From contig JBBRDW010000009.1 of the NCBI GenBank assembly GCA_038203525.1, positions 1 through 64,000 of the forward strand: 64,000 nucleotides of DNA. Reading direction: 5' to 3'. Positions 52,446 to 60,774 of the stretch are shown piece by piece. Both the position numbers and the translations under genes were made by a program. Below the pieces are notes generated by a model. That model was not told where the DNA came from, did not search any database, and saw only the letters and a list, made by a program, of their open reading frames with translations. The DNA is from Limnovirga sp038203525 (GTDB taxonomy: Bacteria > Bacteroidota > Bacteroidia > Chitinophagales > Chitinophagaceae). Within the stretch, counting starts at the first letter, position 1, and each line of letters starts with the position of its first letter.

Positions 52446-53674
52446 AATGGCAAAGGTTTCATTAATGGTATTTTATCCTGAAGATCTATTGGTGTAAGAC
52501 TTGGGAAAACCTTTTCCGATTTTTCCAGCAGCATAACAATCATACTTCTGAATAAGATCGCTGTTGAAGGATTTTTGTCAATGATAATGGAATATAAACT
52601 TACCGGCCTGTAAGGTACATCGCCTTTGCCATCGCGGTTTAGATCGTACCCTTCATATTTATCCCAGTAGTTATTGCTGAAATCATTTAATACCAAATCG
52701 CTGTTGGTTGCAATATCAAAAGTGTTGCCCGAGAAATTATTAAGCGAAAGTGTATTATCATCGCAACTACCCTGTATTTTTATAGCCCAGCCATTGTTCT
52801 GAAATGTATTTTTCTCCATCATAATCCTGCTGCTGCCTTCCATATAAATACCGCTGGTATTGCCAACAAACTTGTTACCGGTTATATAGCTATCGCTTAT
52901 ATCTTTCATCAGTAACCCAAAGGCAGCATCGCCCCAGCTTTCTTCAAAAATATTGTTGTACATCTTCATGCCATGCGTGTACATAACTGCAACGCCTGCA
53001 CCATTGTGACTAAATATATTACTGATGTATGCATTGTTATGCGCGAACATAAAATGCAAACCATATCGCATATTGTGTTCACTTATATTTCTCCATATAA
53101 TTGAATTGGTAACAAATTCAAAATACATCCCGTCCCTGTGGCCACTTACTTTATTGGCTATCACCCTGATACTGTCGCTCTTCCAGCAATGAATGCCGTT
53201 GCCATTCTGTAGTTCCGATTTTCCGGGAGCATGTATTTGATTGTTGATAATAGTGCAGTTGGTGCCGTATTGTGTGTAGATACCAAAGAAATTATCGTCA
53301 AGAATATTGTTACGGATAATTACATCCCTGCTGTTATAAATTTTTATTGCAGCCAAATCATTCATATCTGAATTACCTGAATGCTGCAGTTTAAAGCCGT
53401 CAACAATAACACCGCTGGCTTTTACACTGATGATCTCGTATTTTTTTTCACCATCCAATACAGGATGATCAATTCCTGTTAATACAATCGATTTACTAAC
53501 GATCATATTTTTTTCAAAATAATTTCCGGCATCAACGATTATTGTATCCCCATTCTTACATTGATCAATTGCCTGCTGAATGGTTTTAATATTTTGATGC
53601 TTACCAACATGCCATGTTGCCGCAAAAGAAAACTTTGCAAACATCAATAAAATTATCGTGTAAAATATTTTCAT
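52442..53674 (-). CDS. nosD: NosD, periplasmic copper-cluster assembly protein
   Basis: The protein is 410 residues with a signal peptide (MKIFYTIILLMFAKFSFA). It has a right-handed beta-helix made of NosD/CASH repeats: IQQAIDQCKNGDTIIVDAGNY, IYNSRDVIIRNNILDDNFFGIY, NGIHCWKSDSIRVIANKVSG, GLHFMFAHNNAYISNIFSHN and LLMKDISDSYITGNKFVGN. NosD works with NosF and NosY to insert the CuZ cluster into NosZ. The C-terminus (PSTAILFRSMIVMLLEKSEKVFPS) is hydrophobic and typical of NosD. The gene is followed at once by nosF, with 4 bp overlap. Confidence 0.94.
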   Translation of the reverse strand: MKIFYTIILLMFAKFSFAATWHVGKHQNIKTIQQAIDQCKNGDTIIVDAGNYFEKNMIVSKSIVLTGIDHPVLDGEKKYEIISVKASGVIVDGFKLQHSGNSDMNDLAAIKIYNSRDVIIRNNILDDNFFGIYTQYGTNCTIINNQIHAPGKSELQNGNGIHCWKSDSIRVIANKVSGHRDGMYFEFVTNSIIWRNISEHNMRYGLHFMFAHNNAYISNIFSHNGAGVAVMYTHGMKMYNNIFEESWGDAAFGLLMKDISDSYITGNKFVGNTSGIYMEGSSRIMMEKNTFQNNGWAIKIQGSCDDNTLSLNNFSGNTFDIATNSDLVLNDFSNNYWDKYEGYDLNRDGKGDVPYRPVSLYSIIIDKNPSTAILFRSMIVMLLEKSEKVFPSLTPIDLQDKIPLMKPLPL

Positions 53675-53683
53675 TTTTCTTTT

Positions 53684-53735
53684 GTACCCAGCATTAATTT
53701 TTCAAAGCATCGCCTCTTGCGTCGCACTCTTGTAC
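53684..53735 (+). repeat. Dispersed intergenic element (forward)
   Basis: GTACCCAGC after CTTTT, GCATCGCC, and exact core TTGCGTCGCACTCTTGTAC at 53717. It sits inside the nos cluster, between nosD and the NosL fusion gene. Confidence 0.92.
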
Positions 53736-53823
53736 ATTCGAAATTCTATTCAGCTTTTCCCATCAAATATTGTTGTGTGTAGGTATGTTTCTATCTGCCT
53801 GAGTGGCCGATATAATTTACTTA

Positions 53824-54876
53824 TCAAAAGATCACTTTAGTTTCAATATTATCCCATAGTACTTCCTGGCCTTTAAAAGTATCCATCACAGCATTCAAGC
53901 TATCCTTGCTGCTGAATGCGGCAATATTTCCACCCATCGGCGTATGTAGCCTGTCGCTTTTCAGCAGGAACATTTCATTTCGATTTTTCAATTCATGTGT
54001 TCCTGAAAAATCGACCAGATAAATATCTTTAACCTCACTTTGATCAATTACTCCTGACTTTAAATAGGCCTGAATACAATGCATATCATCAAATTTAAAC
54101 ACCTTTCCTTTTACAGTTACAATCTCTGCCCCCAAACGTACATTACTTATCGTCATCTGGCAGAAATCACAATTGTCTTTTCCCAGTTGTAAAGGCTGTG
54201 GGCCTGCATTACAGGAGGTAACTACCATCATCATAATTATTGACACAAGAACAGTAACAGGCTTATTAGTGATAGCAGTTGATTTTATTCTTTTCATTTT
54301 TTTTGTAACTACAATTTCATAGATGCAGGTTGTTGCAAGTAAAGCACCCACAATAATAAATATCCATCCTCCAATATCAGGAATAGAGTAAGCACCAAAA
54401 TTGAGGAGTTGTTTATATCCTATCAGCGGAGGCTGGTAAGCCATACCTGGAACCACAATAGCAGCTTCGGGATTTAAGTCGTGGCCATAGTTGTATTCCC
54501 ATCTCCAAAAATCTACCATTGCCACAACTGCAAAAACAATAAACAAAATGGTTAGGTAAGTCAATAATTTTTTTCTGTTCAATAAACCTGTAAGCAGTGT
54601 TATTATTCCAAAGAAACCAATGATATACGGTAAAACTGTAAACTCTATAAAATCATTTGCGTGGAGTGTTCTCATCCCAATGTAGTGATTGAGTCCGTTG
54701 ATGATATCAACGTTGCCTCCAAGTGCATTTGGATAGATCAATAATATAAGCCCTTCAGGATATTGCGGCGCAGAAAGTTGTATTTGCCACATGGGCACAA
54801 ACAACACAACAAAAAGTGCAATGCCGCAAAGAATTACGATTGCTCTAACCCAACCTGCTAACCGGTTATTTTTCAT
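53824..54876 (-). CDS. Membrane protein fused to NosL copper chaperone
   Basis: The protein is 350 residues from ATG 54876 (MKNNRLAGWVRAIVILC). Residues about 12-190 hold four TM helices with a periplasmic segment, of unknown function but found in Bacteroidota nos clusters. After TKK at 193 the reading continues without a stop into a complete NosL: an internal Met at 194 (54297), hydrophobic VTVLVSIIMMMVV, lipobox TSC at 222, the Cu(I)-binding DNCDFCQM at 235-241 and FDDMHCIQAY near 265. NosL delivers copper to NosZ. The protein may be a true fusion, or NosL may be translated separately from 54297 as a lipoprotein. It lies between the fasciclin gene and nosD. Confidence 0.85.
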   Translation of the reverse strand: MKNNRLAGWVRAIVILCGIALFVVLFVPMWQIQLSAPQYPEGLILLIYPNALGGNVDIINGLNHYIGMRTLHANDFIEFTVLPYIIGFFGIITLLTGLLNRKKLLTYLTILFIVFAVVAMVDFWRWEYNYGHDLNPEAAIVVPGMAYQPPLIGYKQLLNFGAYSIPDIGGWIFIIVGALLATTCIYEIVVTKKMKRIKSTAITNKPVTVLVSIIMMMVVTSCNAGPQPLQLGKDNCDFCQMTISNVRLGAEIVTVKGKVFKFDDMHCIQAYLKSGVIDQSEVKDIYLVDFSGTHELKNRNEMFLLKSDRLHTPMGGNIAAFSSKDSLNAVMDTFKGQEVLWDNIETKVIF

Positions 54877-54910
54877 AAAATAAAATTGAAAGTCAAAACG
54901 GGTACAAATT

Positions 54911-54943
54911 AAACCTAACAGGTCTTCAAGTCCTGTTAGGTTT
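54911..54943. repeat. AACCTAACAGG palindrome, copy 1
   Basis: Arms AAACCTAACAGG/CCTGTTAGGTTT, 12 bp, with a 9-nt loop. It lies between the fasciclin stop and the NosL-fusion start. A second copy is at 55569. Confidence 0.85.
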
Positions 54944-54952
54944 TGAGTATAA

Positions 54953-55528
54953 TTATTTTTTCGCTGGCGGTAACAGCACACCATCAATAATATGCACCAT
55001 TCCGTTAGAAGCTTTAACAGAAGCAACAATTGTGGCGGAATTGTTCAACATTACTTTTCCATCTTTAATGGTTACCGTAACATTATCGCCGTTTACCATT
55101 CCAAGTATTTGCCCATCTACAAATGAACCTGCATCCAGGGCAGAAAGTGTAACATGATACTGCAGAATATTTTGCAGGTCTTCTTTTTTATCATCTTTCA
55201 TTAACCCTTCAACTGTACCTGCAGGCAATTTATCAAATGCTGCGTTGGTTGGCGCAAATACTGTAAATGGACCTGCATTGGAAAGCGACGTAACAAGGTC
55301 AGCTTGTTTTAGCGCAGCTACCAGCGTAGTATGGTCTTTTGAAGACACTGCTACTTTTACCACGTCTTTTTGTGATACATCGTCACTTACATTTTCCTGG
55401 CCACCTTGTGGAGCTGACGTTGCATCAGAAGTAGATGATGCGGCCTGATCCTGTGTTCCTGAATTGCATGAAAAAACAAACAGTGTGCATGCGAGAAGAA
55501 GCGTTTGTATTTTGAAATAAGTTTTCAT
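54953..55528 (-). CDS. Fasciclin-domain lipoprotein of the nos cluster
   Basis: The protein is 191 residues from ATG 55528. It has a lipoprotein signal with LFVFSC at residues 14-19. A Ser/Gln/Asp-rich linker precedes one fasciclin (FAS1) domain: LVAALKQADLVTSLSNAGPFTVFAPTNAAFDKLP (first part), then LQNILQYHVT, LGMVNGDNVTVTI and SNGMVHIIDGVLLPP. FAS1 domains mediate protein contacts at the cell surface or periplasm. Its place between nosZ and the NosL fusion is typical of Bacteroidota nos clusters, so a role in NosZ maturation or electron supply is inferred. It is bracketed by two copies of one palindrome. Confidence 0.9.
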   Translation of the reverse strand: MKTYFKIQTLLLACTLFVFSCNSGTQDQAASSTSDATSAPQGGQENVSDDVSQKDVVKVAVSSKDHTTLVAALKQADLVTSLSNAGPFTVFAPTNAAFDKLPAGTVEGLMKDDKKEDLQNILQYHVTLSALDAGSFVDGQILGMVNGDNVTVTIKDGKVMLNNSATIVASVKASNGMVHIIDGVLLPPAKK

Positions 55529-55568
55529 ATAAAATGTTTTTTTATTTTTTACCACCAAATTCGTTTTT

Positions 55569-55603
55569 AAAACCTAACAGGTCTTTAAGACCTGTTAGGT
55601 TTT
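55569..55603. repeat. AACCTAACAGG palindrome, copy 2
   Basis: Perfect 17-bp arms around a single central base (AAAACCTAACAGGTCTT and its complement), followed by more T. It can act as a plus-strand terminator, but no plus-strand gene precedes it. Confidence 0.88.
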
Positions 55604-55630
55604 TTTTGCTGTGCTGAATTATATTACTCA

Positions 55631-55684
55631 GTACAAGAGTGCGACGCAACGAAAGTTAAATTCATAATATTTAGTTGGGTTCAC
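55631..55684 (-). repeat. Dispersed intergenic element (reverse)
   Basis: Core GTACAAGAGTGCGACGCAAC, a GAAAG spacer, ending GGGTTCAC and an A7 run. It lies between the nosZ stop and the fasciclin gene start. Confidence 0.9.
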
Positions 55685-55710
55685 AAAAAAATCTCAATCT
55701 TTAAAGTACT

Positions 55711-57705
55711 TTATTTTTTGGTTGAAGAATCAACAGCCGGTAAATTTTTTCCGGTACTGAATAATAATGGCGTATTACTGCCAGCGGGTGAAACCCTTAC
55801 GTAGCCTGACATTTCCTGATGTAGTGCACTGCAAAAATCGGTGCAATACATAGGGAACATGCCTACACGGTCTGGTATCCATTTTAAGGTTTGTGTTTCG
55901 CCCGGCATTACAAGTAACTCTGCATTCAACGAACCTTTTATGGCAAAACCATGCGGCACATCCCAATCCTGCTCAAGGTTGGTTATATGAAAATAAATTT
56001 CATCACCCATCCTTGCACCTTCAATATTATCTGGGGTTAAATGAGAACGTATGGCAGTCATGTACACATCGAGCCTGTTTCCTGTGCGAACTACTTTTGT
56101 CTGGCCCTCTCCCATTGAAACATAAGGATTGGCATTGTCTTCTATCTTAAATATTTTTACACTTTTAGGTTTAATAAGGTCGGCGGAAACTGCCTGTGCA
56201 TAGTGCGGCTCACCAATGGTGGGGAAGTCTAGTATCAATTGCATTTTATCGCCGCTTATATCGTACAGTTGTGCGCTTTGTGCGAGCTCTGGTCCTGTTG
56301 GCAGGTAGCGGTCTTTTGTAATTTTATTGTATGCGATTACATACTTGGCATTTGGCTTTCTCGTATCGCCACCAGGTATAGACAAATGGCCTATAGAATA
56401 ATAAGTAGGTGCACGATCCAATACTTTAAGATCTTTAATATTCCATTTTACAATTTCTGAGGATACAAAGAAAGATGTGTACGCATTGCCTTTACCATCG
56501 AATTCTGTATGCAATGGTCCAAGGCCCGGTTTTTTAACTTCACCGTATAATGCTGATTCATATTTTACAACAGGTATTCCATCAAAATTACCAATGAAGT
56601 CTTTTGCTGCAATAGCAGCCTGCAGTTTTGTAAAACTGAACACAGGAATTAATGCTGCTAATTTACCAGAACCAACAATGTACTCGCCGGTAGGGTCAAC
56701 ATCGCAGCCATGTGGAGATTTGGGGCAGGGAATAAAATAGGCAATGTCAGTAAAATCTTTTATATCTAGCACTAAAACTTCCGTTTCAATTGTTGATTTT
56801 GCGCTGTGCGTTTTTTCGTCATAAAAGTTATGTGCATATTTTACACTTTGCTTTTTTGCTTTACCCTGTGCAAGATATTCTTCGGCCTTTTTCCAGTTTA
56901 CAGCCATAATATAATCTTTATCTTTTTGCGAAGCATTTACTTCGAGTAAAGTATTGGCTTGCTCCGTATTATAACAGGAGAAGAAAAACCAATCGTGTGA
57001 AGGCCCTTTACCGCCATGGCTCAAATCGAAATTTACACCTGGGCACAATAACTGAAACGCAATTTTCATCGTGCCTGCTGTTTTATCTACACTTAAAAAA
57101 CTGATGGTACCCTTAAAATTTTTCTTGTAGGTATTAATGGGTACATCGCCATTTGCATTGTCAGGTGGTATGCTAAAGCGGGTGCCCGCTACAACGTACT
57201 CCGTATTTTCAGTAATAAATGGTGAAGAGTGGTTGCCGGCGCTATTGGGTATTTCAATAATTTCCGCAGTACGGAAAGTTGTTAAATCTACCCTGGCAAT
57301 GCGCGGTGTATTATTACCATTTGCAAAGATCCAGCGGCCATCAATTTCTCCGTTTGTTTGTGAAAGCTCTGTGTGGTGCAGATCGTCCCATGGTACAAAA
57401 CCATGCGAAGTATTCAGCATTGGTTTTGTTTCTTCACTGTAGCCGTAACCTTTTTCAGGATCAACTGAAAAAACCGGGATAACGTGCAATAAGCGGCCGG
57501 AGGGCAAACCGTATACAGCCATTTGCCCGCTGAAACCGCCCGAAACAAAATCGTAAAACTCATCGTATTTACCTGGTGCTACATAAACTTTTTCTGCAGC
57601 ACCTGCGCTCACTGCGCTTGCAGCATTTTTTGGTTTACAACCACTCAAACTTAACAGTGCAGCAACTGTTGAGAATGCCATCCATTTTAATTGAATTGTT
57701 TTCAT
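55711..57705 (-). CDS. nosZ: Nitrous oxide reductase, clade II (Sec-exported)
   Basis: The protein is 664 residues from ATG 57705 (MKTIQLKWMAFSTVAALLSLSGC). A longer open frame upstream runs across two dispersed elements and is rejected. The N-terminus is a Sec or lipoprotein-like signal with no twin arginine, which is the mark of clade II NosZ. The seven-bladed propeller carries the CuZ ligands (DDLHHTELS near residue 103, further His downstream). The C-terminal cupredoxin domain has the CuA motif YCTDFCSALHQEM near 620. It reduces N2O to N2 in the periplasm, with electrons from a c-type cytochrome. The adjacent cytochrome c gene is the likely donor. Confidence 0.96.
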   Translation of the reverse strand: MKTIQLKWMAFSTVAALLSLSGCKPKNAASAVSAGAAEKVYVAPGKYDEFYDFVSGGFSGQMAVYGLPSGRLLHVIPVFSVDPEKGYGYSEETKPMLNTSHGFVPWDDLHHTELSQTNGEIDGRWIFANGNNTPRIARVDLTTFRTAEIIEIPNSAGNHSSPFITENTEYVVAGTRFSIPPDNANGDVPINTYKKNFKGTISFLSVDKTAGTMKIAFQLLCPGVNFDLSHGGKGPSHDWFFFSCYNTEQANTLLEVNASQKDKDYIMAVNWKKAEEYLAQGKAKKQSVKYAHNFYDEKTHSAKSTIETEVLVLDIKDFTDIAYFIPCPKSPHGCDVDPTGEYIVGSGKLAALIPVFSFTKLQAAIAAKDFIGNFDGIPVVKYESALYGEVKKPGLGPLHTEFDGKGNAYTSFFVSSEIVKWNIKDLKVLDRAPTYYSIGHLSIPGGDTRKPNAKYVIAYNKITKDRYLPTGPELAQSAQLYDISGDKMQLILDFPTIGEPHYAQAVSADLIKPKSVKIFKIEDNANPYVSMGEGQTKVVRTGNRLDVYMTAIRSHLTPDNIEGARMGDEIYFHITNLEQDWDVPHGFAIKGSLNAELLVMPGETQTLKWIPDRVGMFPMYCTDFCSALHQEMSGYVRVSPAGSNTPLLFSTGKNLPAVDSSTKK

Positions 57706-57731
57706 GTTATATATTATTGGGGTTATTTTTT

Positions 57732-57783
57732 GAGCCAGGCGTTTATTTCTTTGATGATCGTTCCTTGCGTCGCACACTTGTAC
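57732..57783 (+). repeat. Dispersed intergenic element (forward)
   Basis: GAGCCAGGC after T6, GATGATCG, core TTGCGTCGCACACTTGTAC at 57765. It ends 27 bp upstream of the nosZ start. Confidence 0.9.
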
Positions 57784-57863
57784 TTTATCAATAAAGGCAA
57801 CAAGGCAAAGAGGCAAAGAGTTTTTCAGGCTTTTTATTTGTTTATCAGTGTTCCAAACCTTGA

Positions 57864-57910
57864 AGAGCGCGACCACCGCTTTCGGCAGAGCAAGCTGCAA
57901 GTGAAGCTTC
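57864..57910 (-). repeat. Dispersed element, insert-bearing subfamily (reverse)
   Basis: AGAGCGCGACC, an insert ACCGCTTTCGGCAGAG, then CAAGCTGCAAGTGAAGC. It shares the insert layout with the copies at 35954 and 62947. Confidence 0.75.
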
Positions 57911-57987
57911 ATAGTAAAGTAAATGTTGGGCTAATAATTCTTTTCATCTGAACATATGCATATCCACACATCTGTATATCCGCGCAT

Positions 57988-58476
57988 TTATTTTACTCCA
58001 TCATTTTTACGCATAAATTCGAAGAGGTTTCTTGCCTCATCATCGCTTAAACTTTGATTGGGCATACGCACCATACAAATTTCAAGCTGTGCCTGCGCTG
58101 CAGGATCTTTGGTGATCATTTCATCAGTATTGGTAACAAAGTTCATGATCCATACCGGCTCGTGGCGTGTGGTAACACCCAACCATCCGGGGCCAACCAA
58201 TTTTTCGTCTGTGAGTTTGTGACAGGCAGAGCATTTTACATCGAAAACTTTTTGACCAGCATCAGCTTTTGTGGCATCTAAATGTTCACCTACATCAACA
58301 GTGGAAAATTTGCCTTCTCCACGTTTGGGATCGTAAGAAGGATTACTATGTTCGGATTCTTCATTTTGTTCGTCATTTGAAGCAGACTTATTTTCCTCTG
58401 TAGCGGAATTGCCTGCACCTCCACCGCATGCAGCCATGAAAAGACCAAAAGCACTGATGATGATAATTTTTTTCAT
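57988..58476 (-). CDS. Cytochrome c lipoprotein of the nos cluster
   Basis: The protein is 162 residues. The lipoprotein signal has MAAC (residue 17). A charged, Asn/Glu-rich linker precedes a single class I cytochrome c domain with heme-binding CSACH near residue 80 and the Met ligand in the MVRMPNQSLSDDEARNLFEFM segment. It is anchored to the outer face of the inner membrane or to the outer membrane. It likely passes electrons to NosZ, being directly upstream of nosZ on the same strand. A Crp/Fnr-type palindrome lies about 50 bp upstream of its start. Confidence 0.92.
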   Translation of the reverse strand: MKKIIIISAFGLFMAACGGGAGNSATEENKSASNDEQNEESEHSNPSYDPKRGEGKFSTVDVGEHLDATKADAGQKVFDVKCSACHKLTDEKLVGPGWLGVTTRHEPVWIMNFVTNTDEMITKDPAAQAQLEICMVRMPNQSLSDDEARNLFEFMRKNDGVK

Positions 58477-58523
58477 ATTGATTTTTTTATGGATTCAAAA
58501 TTGCGGCTTAAATTAGAATTTAT

Positions 58524-58541
58524 TTATGACTTAGGTCATAA
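58524..58541. promoter_or_regulatory. Crp/Fnr-type operator between cytochrome c and regulator genes
   Basis: TTATGAC-TTAG-GTCATAA is an 18-bp palindrome with a 4-bp centre. The arms resemble the Fnr/Crp half-site layout. It lies between the divergent cytochrome c gene (minus) and crp-type gene (plus) and could serve both. Confidence 0.65.
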
Positions 58542-58623
58542 AAATTAGATTTAAAAAATGATTTTAGTCAGCATTGATGTTACTTGAATCGCATTATTTC
58601 GCAAAAGACAAAAAGTTGAAATT

Positions 58624-59220
58624 ATGATTCAGCAGGATCTTCTCATAACATGGGGCGGCACTTTTAGAAAGTATCAAAAAGATCAAACGATTTTTTTTGA
58701 AGGTGATAAAGCAATGTTTTATTATGAAGTGGTAGAAGGCAGTGTGAAGATGGTAAACATCAATGCAGAAGGGAAAGAATTTATCCAGGGTATATTTAAA
58801 CGTGGCGATAGTTTTGGAGAGCCGGTGCTTTTAATTGATGAGCAATATCCTGCCTTCGCTGTAGCCGATGAAGATTGTGTGGTAATCAGAATAACAAGAG
58901 AAAATTTTATACTGCTTTTAAAAGAATACCCCGACATACACCTATCATTCACACAGGTTTTATCAAAAAGATTGTACAATAAATCAGTGATGTCGAAGGA
59001 AATATCCAGCTATGGGCCCGAACACCGGATAACTACTTTATTACAGATACTTAAAAAAAATTATGGCCTGCATAACGCGGCCCCCAGGTTAAAAATTGAT
59101 TTTTCGAGACAGCAAATTGCAGGTATGACGGGGCTTAGAGTGGAAACTGTTATCCGATGCATGAAGAAGATGGAAGTAAAAAGTTTGCTGAGTATTGAAA
59201 AAGGGAAAGTATTTTTTTAA
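58624..59220 (+). CDS. Crp/Fnr-family transcriptional regulator
   Basis: The protein is 198 residues. The cyclic-nucleotide-binding-type sensor domain spans about 10-125 (KDQTIFFEGDKAMFYYEVVEGSVKM, first part; FKRGDSFGEPVLL). A long dimerisation helix follows, and the winged HTH is near 165-185 (SRQQIAGMTGLRVETVIRCMKK). No Cys cluster is present in the N-terminus, so it is not an Fe-S Fnr; a heme-based (Dnr-like) or ligand-free mechanism is possible. It is divergent from the nos cluster, with a palindrome in the shared region, so it probably controls cytochrome c and nosZ expression in response to NO or low O2. Confidence 0.9.
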   Translation: MIQQDLLITWGGTFRKYQKDQTIFFEGDKAMFYYEVVEGSVKMVNINAEGKEFIQGIFKRGDSFGEPVLLIDEQYPAFAVADEDCVVIRITRENFILLLKEYPDIHLSFTQVLSKRLYNKSVMSKEISSYGPEHRITTLLQILKKNYGLHNAAPRLKIDFSRQQIAGMTGLRVETVIRCMKKMEVKSLLSIEKGKVFF

Positions 59221-59295
59221 GCTAAAATTTCCTTAGCGTATCTGTGTGATCCTGCTCATTATTAAAATTGTGATATATCTTTTACTTTTTAAAAT

Positions 59296-60531
59296 ATGAA
59301 TGATAAAATTACCTTCTTCCATAAATGGATAAAAATTTCACTTGCCAATTTTTTGGTGGTTGCACTGGTGGGTGTGCTGTTAAGATATAAGATTAACTTT
59401 CCACTTCCGCTGCTCAATTATAAATTTCTGCTGCATGCACATTCTCATTTTGCTTTTGCAGGTTGGGTAACACAGGTGTTAATGGTGCTAATTGTGCAGT
59501 ACCTATACCAGCACAATGAAAACATAAACTTGAGCAAATACAAGCAGGTTTTCATTTGGAATTTTGTTACTGCTTATGGCATGCTGTTTTCTTTTCCATT
59601 TCAGGGTTATGCATTGTTCTCCATTATTTTTTCAACATTGTCTGTTTTTGTTTCTTATTTTTTTATTGCATTTGTTTGGAAAGACCTGAAACATTTTGCT
59701 GATGCAGGTTACAGCAAAGCATGGATAAAAGCATCGTTGCTTTTGTATGCCATATCTTCATTCGGTCCTTTTTCACTTGCCTATCTTATGACCAACCATA
59801 TCTCGGGACAAAATTTATATTTTGGTTCCGTTTATTTCTTCCTGCATTTTCAATACAACGGCTGGTTCCTGTTTGCATGCTTTGGATTATTTTTCAGCTA
59901 TCTGCAAAAGGCAGGCTTTGCGCATACCGCATTGTATAGCAAAAAAATATTTACTGTTTTATTTATTACCTGCTTCCCTGCTTATCTTTTATCAACCATG
60001 TGGATGGATATGCCAATTGCCCTGCGCATTATTGCAACGGCTGCTGCTATTTTTCAACTGGTTTCCCTCTGGTATATGTTTAAACTTTACGCTGCCACAA
60101 AAAAGCTACTGGCATACTACCTAAATACACTTTCAAAGAATTTATGGACGATGGTTTTTATTGCTTTTGTAATAAAATTGCTGTTGCAATCCCTCAGTAC
60201 CATTCCATCTTTAAGCCAGTATGCATTTGGTTTCAGGCCCGTGGTAATTGGTTATCTTCATTTATCTTTTTTAGGAATTATTACCTTTTTTGTTTTGGGT
60301 TATATTAATCAAAGCATGGCACTTTCGCGCAAAGGTGTTTATATTTTTGCTGCTGCTGTGCTTATAACAGAAATCACTTTAATGCTTCAGGGTTTTGAAG
60401 CCATTGGATTTAGTGTACTGCCCTATGCCAATTATATTTTGTTTGCGGCCGCAATAGCCATGTTTTCAGGGCTGGCTTTTATTGTCGCAAAAAAGAAGCG
60501 GATTAATGAAGATCTTCCCAATATTTTTTAA
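59296..60531 (+). CDS. Polytopic His-rich membrane protein, heme-copper-oxidase-like or NnrS-like
   Basis: The protein is 411 residues with about 12 TM helices and short loops. Conserved-looking histidines sit at the membrane: HAHSHF (47-51), H in MTNHISG, H in YFFLHFQYNGW and H in IGYLHLSF. HAHSHFAFAGW resembles the heme-ligand helices of heme-copper oxidases and of NnrS. Canonical copper-B ligands were not all identified, so I do not call it an oxidase. It follows the Crp-type regulator by 75 bp on the same strand and lies beside the nos cluster. A role in NO metabolism or heme-dependent respiration is likely but not shown. Confidence 0.6.
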   Translation: MNDKITFFHKWIKISLANFLVVALVGVLLRYKINFPLPLLNYKFLLHAHSHFAFAGWVTQVLMVLIVQYLYQHNENINLSKYKQVFIWNFVTAYGMLFSFPFQGYALFSIIFSTLSVFVSYFFIAFVWKDLKHFADAGYSKAWIKASLLLYAISSFGPFSLAYLMTNHISGQNLYFGSVYFFLHFQYNGWFLFACFGLFFSYLQKAGFAHTALYSKKIFTVLFITCFPAYLLSTMWMDMPIALRIIATAAAIFQLVSLWYMFKLYAATKKLLAYYLNTLSKNLWTMVFIAFVIKLLLQSLSTIPSLSQYAFGFRPVVIGYLHLSFLGIITFFVLGYINQSMALSRKGVYIFAAAVLITEITLMLQGFEAIGFSVLPYANYILFAAAIAMFSGLAFIVAKKKRINEDLPNIF

Positions 60532-60590
60532 ACAGCGTTATCAGGCGGTTCCGCTAACACAACGTGATCACTGATGCTATAAATTCCTCT

Positions 60591-60642
60591 GTACAAGAGT
60601 GCGACGCAACAATACTTCATTGAAATACTTAGGCTGGGTACC
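60591..60642 (-). repeat. Dispersed intergenic element (reverse)
   Basis: Core GTACAAGAGTGCGACGCAAC, an ATACTTCATTG spacer, ending AGGCTGGGTACC and an A6 run. Confidence 0.92.
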
Positions 60643-60774
60643 AAAAAACTAAATGCAACTTACATAATTGGTGATGAATTTATTGGTGCAGGCAATATTT
60701 TATAGATTTTTATTCTTAATCACCGCCGCCATAAGCCGCTAAATTGCCGAACTTGCACTTTTTAATTTAACACC

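Noticed and set aside
57706..57912. Longer N-terminus of nosZ, adding 69 codons
   Set aside because: The extension has no NosZ similarity, precedes the obvious signal peptide, and runs across two dispersed repeat elements.
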